Shown piece after piece: positions 1 to 5,073 of a DNA stretch of 5,233 nt. Numbering within the stretch: position 1 is the stretch's first letter; each line of letters begins with the position of its first letter. This stretch comes from Pseudomonas sp. PGPPP3. Lineage in GTDB: Bacteria > Pseudomonadota > Gammaproteobacteria > Pseudomonadales > Pseudomonadaceae. The position numbers and the translations under genes are program-made. A model generated the notes under the pieces. That model had not been told where the DNA came from, searched no databases, and saw only the letters and a list, made by a program, of their open reading frames with translations. Location of the stretch: the NCBI GenBank assembly GCA_002256055.1, contig NKIE01000239.1, forward strand, positions 1 through 5,233, written 5' to 3'.

Positions 1-44
1 CGTTTAATTTCATCATGTTAAAAAACAATTCAATATCAACACCA

Positions 45-61
45 CTGGCTCAGGTGCTGCT
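45..61 (+). promoter_or_regulatory. Candidate sigma-54 (RpoN) -24/-12 promoter
   Basis: The sequence CTGGCTCAGGTGCTGCT matches the sigma-54 consensus YTGGCACGN4TTGCW at the key positions. The GG pair lies at 47-48 and the GC pair at 59-60, which is exactly the required -24/-12 spacing. The mismatches are T for A at the fifth base of TGGCAC, A for G after it, and C for the first T of TTGC. Transcription would begin near base 72 and run into the truncated binding-protein gene at 150. The Pseudomonas acidic amino acid transporter AatJMQP is known to depend on RpoN and the AauRS two-component system, which fits. The activator's upstream site would lie outside the window. Confidence 0.6.
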
Positions 62-84
62 CTTAGGTAAACCAGCAAGCATCA

Positions 85-106
85 GCGCCTGACTCGCCTC
101 AGGCGC
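85..106 (+). other. Perfect leader hairpin (8-bp arms)
   Basis: GCGCCTGA at 85-92 and TCAGGCGC at 99-106 are perfect inverted repeats around a 6-nt loop. In RNA from the candidate sigma-54 promoter this would fold about 13 nt after the start and end 43 nt before the ATG. No T-run follows on either strand, so it does not look like an intrinsic terminator. It may stabilise the 5' end of the message or be a protein site; its function is unknown. Confidence 0.5.
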
Positions 107-149
107 CTGGTCGCATTGCCCCTACAACAATAAGCCGAGGAAAAGACTC

Positions 150-404
150 ATGCGCATCGTCCCCCATTTGCTGGGTGCAGCCATCACCGCAGCCCTGTTG
201 TCGACATCCCTGCAGGCCGCCGAACTCACCGGCACCCTGAAAAAAATCAAGGAAAGCGGCACCATCACCCTCGGGCATCGCGATGCCTCGATTCCGTTTT
301 CCTACCTGGGCAATGACCCGCGCCAGCCGGTGGGCTACCCCCACGACCTGCAACTGAAAGCCGTCGAAGCAATATTCGAGTCCAGCGGCTTGAGCCAAGA
401 ATGA
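150..404 (+). pseudogene. gltI: Truncated glutamate/aspartate ABC transporter substrate-binding protein (AatJ/GltI type), N-terminal remnant
   Basis: The 84-residue product begins like a periplasmic acidic amino acid binding protein of the SBP_bac_3 family. Residues 1-23 form a signal peptide with cleavage after LQA. The mature part contains the family start (LTGTLKKIKESGTITLGHRD, then SIPFSY and the GYPHDLQLK segment). Similarity to remembered Pseudomonas sequences stops at about residue 75 (VEAI). The last residues (FESSGLSQE) look foreign and lead straight to a stop. Full-length members have roughly 300 residues, so about three quarters of the gene is missing, including most of both binding lobes. 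No continuation is visible in the other frames after 404. A ribosome binding site (GAGGAAAAG, 137-145) sits correctly before the ATG. The product should be exported but unable to bind substrate. The stop is only 12 bp from the end of the convergent HxlR gene, so the breakpoint lies near 375-416. Confidence 0.85.
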
Positions 405-416
405 AAGTCGGCGAAA

Positions 417-911
417 TCAGCTGCGCCCATGGGCGCGCTGGATCTGCTTGATACGCTCGCGGGTTTCCTCATTGGCACCAGGGCCTGCACTCAGGCCGAT
501 ATCGGCCAACGCCAACGGCGTGCCCTCTTCATCCTGAAAACACAGCGGCGCCAGCGGCACGCGCGTCTGCCGGTTGACCAGCACCACAGGCGGGCCTTCG
601 GCTTGCGGATACCAGCGGTCACCCCATTGCAACAGGCTGACGATGACCGCCTGCACCTCACGGCCCTTGGCAGTGAGGTGGTAATCAACGCTGCTGCCCT
701 GGCTGCGTTTTTCCAGAATCTCGTGCTCCAACAGCAGCTTCAGGCGCTTCGACAGAATGCTCTTGGACATCCCGAGATGACGCTGGAACTCATCGAACTT
801 GCAGGTGCCCCACAGCGCCTCGCGGATGATCAGCACGTTCCACCAATCACCCAGCACATCCAGGGCGCGGGCGATCGAGCAATTGCGGTCTTCGAAACAC
901 ACTCTTTCCAT
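417..911 (-). CDS. HxlR-family winged-helix transcriptional regulator
   Basis: The 164-residue protein has a typical HxlR/MarR-like winged-helix domain at about residues 5-100. It shows the conserved N-terminal Cys segment (NCSIARALDVLGDWW, Cys11), the recognition-helix region (MSKSILSKRLKLL, about 48-60) and the wing (VDYHLTAKGREV, about 75-86). The C-terminal extension of about 60 residues is longer than in minimal family members. HxlR proteins bind DNA as dimers, and several (YodB, HypR) sense electrophiles or oxidants through an N-terminal cysteine. Cys5 and Cys11 are candidates here by analogy. The ATG at 911 was chosen because AGGA lies 7 bases before it. An in-frame TTG at 947 would add 12 residues but has no ribosome binding site. 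The gene is divergent from the exported-protein/cupin pair, with paired palindromes between them, so it probably represses that pair and possibly itself. The inducer is unknown. Confidence 0.88.
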   Translation of the reverse strand: MERVCFEDRNCSIARALDVLGDWWNVLIIREALWGTCKFDEFQRHLGMSKSILSKRLKLLLEHEILEKRSQGSSVDYHLTAKGREVQAVIVSLLQWGDRWYPQAEGPPVVLVNRQTRVPLAPLCFQDEEGTPLALADIGLSAGPGANEETRERIKQIQRAHGRS

Positions 912-960
912 AGGGCTGTCCTGACGGTCGGATGATTCCAGCGGCAAGGCGCTAAAGGCC

Positions 961-989
961 TTGACAGGTTCTATTATGAAACCTAATGT
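961..989 (+). promoter_or_regulatory. Candidate sigma-70 promoter of the exported protein-cupin pair
   Basis: A perfect -35 hexamer, TTGACA (961-966), is followed 17 bp later by TAATGT (984-989), a weak -10 box. Transcription would start near 996. The first palindromic motif (966-984) fills the spacer and the second (997-1015) covers the start point and first transcribed bases, as expected for repression. The -35 is convincing; the -10 assignment is tentative. Confidence 0.5.
966..984. promoter_or_regulatory. Candidate HxlR operator O1
   Basis: The 19-bp sequence AGGTTCTATTATGAAACCT is an inverted repeat with 7 of 9 base pairs matching about a central T. It is the same motif as the copy at 997-1015; together they give AGGTTCYATYATGRAACCW. 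It lies between the -35 and -10 boxes of the candidate promoter and 54 bp upstream of the HxlR start codon. Assignment to the adjacent HxlR protein is inferred from position and symmetry. Confidence 0.65.
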
Positions 990-996
990 CGTTCTC

Positions 997-1015
997 AGGT
1001 TCCATCATGGAACCA
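997..1015. promoter_or_regulatory. Candidate HxlR operator O2
   Basis: The core GGTTCCATCATGGAACC (998-1014) is a perfect palindrome of 8-bp arms around one central C. Its centre is 31 bp from the centre of O1, about three helical turns, so two dimers could sit on the same face of the DNA. It would overlap the transcription start of the exported protein-cupin pair. Confidence 0.68.
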
Positions 1016-1050
1016 GATGCCACAAACGTCAAACCCAAGGAGCAATCACC

Positions 1051-1392
1051 ATGAGCCCACTACTGTCTGTGAGTCTGGCGGCCGCGATCGCCGTCAGTGC
1101 TGCATTTCCCGTTTCGGCGGCACAGCCGCACTGCCTGACCACCGAAATCGAACCCGAATTGATCGACAGCCGTCTGGCGCTCAGCGTTGGCCAGTGCCAC
1201 CTCGAGTCTGCTGCAGCCGAGCCCGCACAGGCACTGATCCATGCTCAATATGCCTACAGCTGGTTTGCCCAAGCCGAACAACTGCAGACTGGCAGTGCGA
1301 CCGGCAACCTCAAGCAGACCCACCAGATGCTCAATGACATTGCCCGGCAAGGCCTCACCCCAGCACTGACCGCACACGTCAGTGGGCAGTGA
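1051..1392 (+). CDS. Small exported protein of unknown function
   Basis: The product has 113 residues. Residues 1-23 form a clear signal peptide: a hydrophobic Ala-rich stretch, then a VSA cleavage site before AQPHC. The mature protein of about 90 residues is probably periplasmic and carries two cysteines (Cys28 and Cys49) that could form a disulfide. The rest is Ala/Gln-rich and looks mostly helical, notably about residues 53-101. I do not recognise the family. The ATG at 1051 is chosen because AAGGAG (1037-1042) lies 8 bases upstream and the signal peptide starts there. An in-frame upstream extension back to 961 would run through the promoter and operators and is not credible. The cupin gene follows after 39 bp, so the two are probably co-transcribed under HxlR control. 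Confidence 0.8.
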   Translation: MSPLLSVSLAAAIAVSAAFPVSAAQPHCLTTEIEPELIDSRLALSVGQCHLESAAAEPAQALIHAQYAYSWFAQAEQLQTGSATGNLKQTHQMLNDIARQGLTPALTAHVSGQ

Positions 1393-1431
1393 TCTGTTTC
1401 TCCATACCCAAGTCGCAACGAGGAAAAGCCG

Positions 1432-1866
1432 ATGAATACCGAGCAGAACATGTCCTGTGTCGAAGTGGGCGAACCGCAGCAGTGGATGAATTACCTGTTT
1501 GCCCATCCTCTGCTACCAAGGCCAGCCAAGGGCAAGCACTTCCTCAAGGAGGCGCTTGGGCTGAGCGGGATGGAAATCTCCATCAACTCGCTGCCCGCTG
1601 GCATCGCCATGCCGTTCACCCATACCCACAGGCTCAACGAGGAGGTGTATTTCTTTCTCAGCGGCGCGGGCGAGTTTTGCGTGGATGACCGCAGCGTGCC
1701 GGTAGGGCCGGGTTCAGTGATCCGGGTGGCACCGGAAGGACAACGCTGTTGGCGCAATACCGGCGACCAGCCACTCAACTACCTGGTGATTCAGGCCCGC
1801 CACGGCAGCATGGCATCGAGCGCCATTGAAGATGGCCACGCCACCCCCGGCAATCCATGGCAGTGA
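1432..1866 (+). CDS. Single-domain cupin protein
   Basis: The 144-residue protein has one cupin beta-barrel at about residues 45-122 and no signal peptide, so it is probably cytoplasmic. Cupin motif 1 is clear: HTH (His64, His66), then Glu70/Glu71 and the downstream FFLSG (to Gly78). Motif 2 (PEGQRCWRN, residues 101-109) has the usual PxG and Asn, but Cys106 stands where the metal-binding His is normally found. Many cupins use 2 His, Glu and His to hold Fe, Mn, Ni or Zn, so metal binding may be altered here. Small cupins include isomerases, dioxygenases and sugar-binding proteins; the substrate cannot be read from the sequence. The ATG at 1432 follows GAGGAA (1420-1425) at good spacing. It is the second gene of the likely HxlR-controlled pair, and a terminator-like hairpin follows it. 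Confidence 0.88.
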   Translation: MNTEQNMSCVEVGEPQQWMNYLFAHPLLPRPAKGKHFLKEALGLSGMEISINSLPAGIAMPFTHTHRLNEEVYFFLSGAGEFCVDDRSVPVGPGSVIRVAPEGQRCWRNTGDQPLNYLVIQARHGSMASSAIEDGHATPGNPWQ

Positions 1867-1899
1867 CGGCTGCGCAGCGGTTATCCGCACGTGGCGTTC

Positions 1900-1945
1900 A
1901 GGCAGGTGTGAATCAGCCCACCTGCCTATCCAGGACTACTTTACT
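1900..1945 (+). terminator. Terminator-like hairpin between convergent genes
   Basis: AGGCAGGTG (1900-1908) and CACCTGCCT (1919-1927) form a perfect 9-bp stem with a 10-nt loop. On the plus strand a T-rich stretch (ACTTTACTTTT, 1937-1947) follows, but about 10 bases after the stem, so it is not a textbook intrinsic terminator. It lies between the convergent ends of the cupin gene (1866) and the sigma-54 activator (1936) and may end transcription from either side. Confidence 0.5.
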
Positions 1946-2901
1946 TTTGACCGTGCACGCGCAGCCTCTGCCACCGACTGCACACCGCGACTAAACAAGG
2001 CAGCCAGTTGCTGCAACACGGCAGCATCACTGTCCTGCACAAGCTGATCCAAGTGTTGCTCGATGCGCTGCAGCGAGGTCTCCCCCGGCAGGGAGAATTT
2101 CAGGTGTTCTTCAAGTATCTCCGCGCTGCTTACCAACAGGGCAAAGTGCATGACGTTTTCTAGCTCCCGGGTATTGCCGGGCCAGCCGTACGTCTCCAAG
2201 GCCAATTGGGCCTGCGCACTGATCTGCGGAATCGGCAGATCGAGGCGCTGGGCGTACAGGCCGAGGAAGTACTCCGCCATTGGCAGGATATCCGCCGGCC
2301 GCTCGCGCAGCAGCGGCAGATCCAGGCGTCCCTCATTGAGGTAGTGATACAGGCGCTGATCAAACTTACCCACCAGAACCGCCTGGGCCAGATCAATGCT
2401 GGTGGCCGCCACCAGACGCACATTGACCGGCGTCGGCTGCAGGGCATCGACCCGAGTAACCTCATGGTTTTCCAGGGCAGCCAGCAACTTTCCTTGCAAC
2501 GGCAAGGACAGATCGCCGATTTCATCCAGGTACAAGGTGCCGCCATTGGCCGAGCCAAACCAGCCCGCCCGACTACTGGCGGAGGCGCCACGGCTGCCGG
2601 CATGGCCAAACAACTCGGCCTCGGCAAATTGCTTGCTGATGGCGCCGCAATTAACCGCTACAAACAGCCCTGCGCGCTCACTGCGCTGATGAATCTGCCG
2701 CGCCAACAATTCCTTGCCGGTGCCCATATCGCCCTGAATCAGCACTGCAAAACTGGTCGCCGCCAGTTCCTCCAGTTGGTGAAGCAGGCGTTTGGAACGC
2801 GGGTCGAAACACACCAACGCCCGCGCACGAATGCTTAATGGGCTGCGCTCGGCATCGGCGAAACTGAGAAATGCCGGTGATGTTTGAACGTGCTGGCTCA
2901 T
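1936..2901 (-). CDS. sfnR: SfnR-like sigma-54-dependent activator without a sensory domain
   Basis: The 321-residue protein is essentially a bare sigma-54 activator AAA+ domain (about residues 30-270). Visible landmarks are Walker A GDMGTGKE (57-64, Met for the usual Glu/Ser), Walker B LYLDEIGD (123-130), sensor I VAATS (164-168, Ser for Asn) and sensor II WPGNTRELEN (Arg245). There is no N-terminal receiver, GAF or PAS domain, as in Pseudomonas SfnR, which activates dimethyl sulfone and sulfonate use genes; the symbol is a best guess because paralogues exist. The sigma-54 contact loop GAFTGA is degenerate: after ELFGH it reads AGSRGAS, one residue shorter than usual. The region of the two arginine fingers reads FDQRLYHYLN and lacks them at the standard positions. 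The C-terminal 50 residues contain no clear Fis-type helix-turn-helix. The ATG at 2901 is chosen over the in-frame upstream start at 2955 because GGAGAGGG lies directly before it. Confidence 0.85.
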   Translation of the reverse strand: MSQHVQTSPAFLSFADAERSPLSIRARALVCFDPRSKRLLHQLEELAATSFAVLIQGDMGTGKELLARQIHQRSERAGLFVAVNCGAISKQFAEAELFGHAGSRGASASSRAGWFGSANGGTLYLDEIGDLSLPLQGKLLAALENHEVTRVDALQPTPVNVRLVAATSIDLAQAVLVGKFDQRLYHYLNEGRLDLPLLRERPADILPMAEYFLGLYAQRLDLPIPQISAQAQLALETYGWPGNTRELENVMHFALLVSSAEILEEHLKFSLPGETSLQRIEQHLDQLVQDSDAAVLQQLAALFSRGVQSVAEAARARSKVK

Positions 2902-2926
2902 GGTCCCTCTCCTAGCACAAGAAATA

Positions 2927-2955
2927 GTTAAACGGCTCACGCCCAAATGGGGCAA
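2927..2955 (-). promoter_or_regulatory. Weak candidate promoter of the sigma-54 activator
   Basis: On the minus strand TTGCCC (2950-2955) and TTTAAC (2927-2932) stand 17 bp apart, each matching 4 of 6 bases of the sigma-70 -35 and -10 boxes. They lie in the 98-bp gap after the hydrolase gene, so the activator could have its own promoter as well as readthrough. This is a weak call. Confidence 0.25.
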
Positions 2956-2999
2956 GCGGCTCAGTAATGTTGAGGTCCCGGTACGAGCGGGTAGTTGTT

Positions 3000-3581
3000 T
3001 CAGGCGCGGCGCTTGGCGTGCTGCTCAATCTGACTTTGCAGACGGAACAAGTAAGCGAAACCCTGCTCCCAGTGGCTGAAGCCCGACTTCACGTTGATAT
3101 GCCCGGCCCCAGGCAGAATGGCGACCTCGCTGCCCCACTGCTGGGCCAACTCAAGCACCCGCGGCACCGACGCGGCCGGATCATTGTCCGAGCCCACCAC
3201 ACGAGTAGGAAACGGCAGCGACTGGCGCGGAATCGGCGCAAAACTGCGCAGCGCCTGCGGACAACCCGGACGTTCAACATCGGCCGGCGCCACCAGCAAA
3301 GCGCCCCGCACACGCTGCAAGGCATGCCCACTGGCCTGCGCCGCCCAACGCGCGACCGTGATGCAGCCCAGGCTGTGGGCAATCAGAATGGTCGGCGTAC
3401 TGACCTCAGCCAAACGCCGATCAAGACTGGCGACCCACTCATGCGGATCAGGATTGTTCCAATCGAGCTGCTCGACCCGGCTAGCCGCTGGCAAGCTTTG
3501 CTGCCAGTGACTCTGCCAATGGTCTGCGGGTGAGCCCTGCCAGCCCGGCAAAATCAGATAGCGGATAGCTTGGCTGCGCAT
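3000..3581 (-). CDS. RBBP9/YdeN-family serine hydrolase
   Basis: The 193-residue protein matches the small alpha/beta hydrolases of the RBBP9/YdeN family in length and motifs. It opens with the family strand and oxyanion segment (LILPGWQGSPADHW, residues 9-22). The nucleophile elbow is AHSLG with Ser70. The likely acid is Asp134 in the SDNDP segment, and the catalytic His is His161 in GAGHIN. No signal peptide is seen, so it is cytoplasmic. The family hydrolyses esters or thioesters, but physiological substrates are mostly unknown. The ATG at 3581 has a strong ribosome binding site, GGAGGG (bases 3588-3593 on the minus strand), at 6-nt spacing. That site is one arm of a hairpin (3583-3617), which may limit translation. 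The sigma-54 activator gene follows 98 bp downstream on the same strand, so they may be co-transcribed. The context does not reveal a substrate. Confidence 0.9.
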   Translation of the reverse strand: MRSQAIRYLILPGWQGSPADHWQSHWQQSLPAASRVEQLDWNNPDPHEWVASLDRRLAEVSTPTILIAHSLGCITVARWAAQASGHALQRVRGALLVAPADVERPGCPQALRSFAPIPRQSLPFPTRVVGSDNDPAASVPRVLELAQQWGSEVAILPGAGHINVKSGFSHWEQGFAYLFRLQSQIEQHAKRRA

Positions 3582-3582
3582 G

Positions 3583-3617
3583 ACACACCCTCCAGAGACG
3601 TTGATGGAGGGAAGTGT
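3583..3617 (-). promoter_or_regulatory. Hairpin hiding the hydrolase Shine-Dalgarno sequence
   Basis: On the minus-strand RNA, CCCUCCA (3605-3611) pairs perfectly with UGGAGGG (3588-3594) around a 10-nt loop. Four further pairs, ACAC (3614-3617) with GUGU (3583-3586), form beyond a small 2x1 internal loop. The 3' arm is the Shine-Dalgarno sequence of the hydrolase and the stem ends one base before its ATG. When folded, the site would be unavailable to ribosomes. That is suggestive of translational control or an RNA thermometer-like switch, but untested. Confidence 0.55.
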
Positions 3618-3798
3618 AGAGACGGAAAATACTTATTAAAAAGAATAAGAGATTATTTATTTATAACCAAAAGAAAATAAGCCCATAACCGAAGCCTGAT
3701 CCAAGCAACCCCTGGATCAAGCCCACGCTTGTAGAGCCACCCAATCAGTGTGTTGGACCGACAGCCGGTCAATGCGCGACGCTTAACATCCACACCCA
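3618..3798 (-). other. AT-rich spacer between umuC and the hydrolase gene
   Basis: No gene is seen in this stretch. Bases 3627-3680 are markedly AT-rich compared with the GC-rich surroundings and probably contain the hydrolase promoter; several TTNNNN/ATAAT-like pairs exist on the minus strand, but none is clearly best. CTTATT (3632-3637) and AATAAG (3644-3649) form a small palindrome. TGATCCA (3697-3703) and TGGATCA (3713-3719) form a 7-bp stem with a 9-nt loop, and GACCG/CGGTC flank a 5-nt loop near 3756-3770. Either could help end umuDC transcription, but neither has a U-run directly after it. Confidence 0.45.
3697..3719 (-). terminator. Possible terminator hairpin downstream of umuC
   Basis: Perfect 7-bp arms (TGATCCA/TGGATCA) with a 9-nt loop lie 80-102 bp past the umuC stop on the minus strand. 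The T-rich tract (TTATTTTCTTTT) begins only about 17 bases after the stem, so it is a non-classical terminator at best. It could also be a protein-binding palindrome. Confidence 0.3.
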
Positions 3799-5073
3799 CT
3801 ACCTGGCTCTCACCGACCACAACTCACTGAAGTTGGTGGTGTAGCTTGGGCTCATCATCTCCCGCTGCATCGCCCATTCCGGCGCTGCCGGCACACCCGC
3901 AGGCCGCAACGTGCCCCTGCCCCATTTGCGATTGATCTGATCAAGCACAGCCATCACCTGCTCGGCAGCGGCCGGCTGGGTGGTGGCGAACATGTCGTCG
4001 GTAAACTCGCCGCGCTGACGCAGGTCCAGCAGCATGATTTCGGCTTTGCTGTAGGCGTAGCCGTCCCTGAACACATGCTGCAAACCTGCCGTAGCAGCCT
4101 TGGTAATCAGGCGGGTGTCATCGGTGGGATAAGGCAGTTCGCAGATAATGCCTTTGGCGTACTTGGCTTCGTCCGGGTTGAACATGCCGGTGCGGATACT
4201 CACCCTCACCTGCTTGCACAACGAGCCTTGCTTGCGCAGTTTTTCGCAGGCCCTGGCGGCGTAGGTGGCCACCGCCTCGCGGATGGGGGCAATCGCTTTC
4301 AGGCGCTGGCCAAACATTCTGCTGCAGCAGATCTCCTGCTTGGTGGTCACCGCCTCATCCAGCCCCAGGCATGCGGTGCCGCGCAGTTCGCGGGCGGTTT
4401 TCTCGACAATGACGCTGAACTGCTTACGGATTAACACCGCATCCGCCTGAACCAGTTGCCAAGCCGTGGTGATGTTCATGCCCTGCAAATGGGTTGTGAG
4501 CTTGCGACCAATGCCCCACACCTCACCTACCGGGGTCACCTTGAGCAACTTGTCGCGCTTCTCTGGATCACGCAGATCCACCACGCCACCAGTCTGCCGG
4601 TGCCAGCGCTTGGCAGCATGATTGGCGAGTTTGGCCAGGGTCTTGGTGGTGGCGATGCCGACCCCGGTGGGAATGCCGGTGCTCTGTAAAACTTGGGCGC
4701 GAATATCGCGGCCGAGCTGTTCCAGCGAGCCAGGAATGCCGGTCAAATCGGCGAACGCCTCGTCGATGCTGTACACCTCCAACGCCGGCACCAGGCTTTC
4801 GATCACGCTCATCACGCGTTCGCTCATGTCGCCGTAGAGCGCGTAATTGCTGCTAAACGGGACAATGCCCCAGCGCTTGAGGTCGTGTTTGATTTGAAAG
4901 TACGGCGCGCCCATTTTCACGTAGGGCTTGGCGTCGGCGGAGCGAGCGATCACGCAGCCATCGTTGTTCGACAGCACCACAATAGGCGTGCGCAGCAAGT
5001 CGGGGCGAAAAACCCTTTCGCAGCTGGCATAGAAGCTGTTGCAGTCGATCAACGCGATGGCGGATTCATGCAT
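3799..5073 (-). CDS. umuC: Y-family DNA polymerase V catalytic subunit UmuC (RulB type)
   Basis: The 424-residue protein is full length and closely follows E. coli UmuC. It carries out error-prone translesion synthesis as polymerase V, UmuD'2C, with RecA. Visible landmarks are the first metal-binding Asp10 ([12 protein letters not shown]) with Tyr15 at the steric-gate position, the [13 protein letters not shown] fingers segment (33-45), the catalytic YSIDEAF (Asp104, Glu105), [19 protein letters not shown] (137-155), VWGIGRK and the [12 protein letters not shown] segment that begins the little-finger domain. The C-terminus ends in the family's SYTT...LW motif. The clamp-binding motif of E. 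coli UmuC (QLNLF) is replaced by TDDMF, as I recall for RulB proteins. The ATG overlaps the umuD stop by 8 bp (ATGCATGA) and has no Shine-Dalgarno sequence, so translation is probably coupled to umuD. The promoter and any LexA box lie beyond the right edge. Confidence 0.95.
   Translation of the reverse strand: MHESAIALIDCNSFYASCERVFRPDLLRTPIVVLSNNDGCVIARSADAKPYVKMGAPYFQIKHDLKRWGIVPFSSNYALYGDMSERVMSVIESLVPALEVYSIDEAFADLTGIPGSLEQLGRDIRAQVLQSTGIPTGVGIATTKTLAKLANHAAKRWHRQTGGVVDLRDPEKRDKLLKVTPVGEVWGIGRKLTTHLQGMNITTAWQLVQADAVLIRKQFSVIVEKTARELRGTACLGLDEAVTTKQEICCSRMFGQRLKAIAPIREAVATYAARACEKLRKQGSLCKQVRVSIRTGMFNPDEAKYAKGIICELPYPTDDTRLITKAATAGLQHVFRDGYAYSKAEIMLLDLRQRGEFTDDMFATTQPAAAEQVMAVLDQINRKWGRGTLRPAGVPAAPEWAMQREMMSPSYTTNFSELWSVRAR

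Noticed and set aside
423..436. Perfect 14-bp palindrome GCGCCCATGGGCGC
   Set aside because: It lies inside the last codons of the HxlR gene and has no T-run; most likely a by-product of coding sequence, though a weak role in ending convergent transcription cannot be excluded.
401..451. Very short open frame starting at the ATGA that overlaps the stop of the truncated binding protein
   Set aside because: It is about 16 codons, has no ribosome site of its own and runs into the HxlR gene on the other strand; it does not restore the binding protein.
429..935. Long open frame on the plus strand opposite the HxlR gene
   Set aside because: It is the mirror of a clear HxlR coding region, has no ribosome binding site and encodes no recognisable domain.
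912..947. Upstream TTG start for the HxlR protein at 947
   Set aside because: No ribosome site precedes it, while the ATG at 911 has AGGA at ideal spacing; homologous similarity also begins at about the later start.
1869..1888. GCTGCGCAGC palindrome and a small GCGG/CCGC hairpin after the cupin stop
   Set aside because: Both are short and GC-rich without a T-run; the 9-bp hairpin at 1900-1927 is the better terminator candidate.
2206..2838. 210-codon plus-strand open frame opposite the sigma-54 activator
   Set aside because: It is an antisense shadow of a well-supported AAA+ gene, and its translation is low-complexity Gln/Arg/Ala-rich with no motif.
2967..3533. 188-codon plus-strand open frame opposite the hydrolase
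   Set aside because: The hydrolase on the other strand has a full catalytic triad and a strong ribosome site; the antisense frame has neither.
3582..3798. LexA box or mobile-element end in the spacer downstream of umuC
   Set aside because: No CTGT-N8-ACAG match, no terminal inverted repeats with flanking target duplication, and no integrase or transposase fragment was seen.
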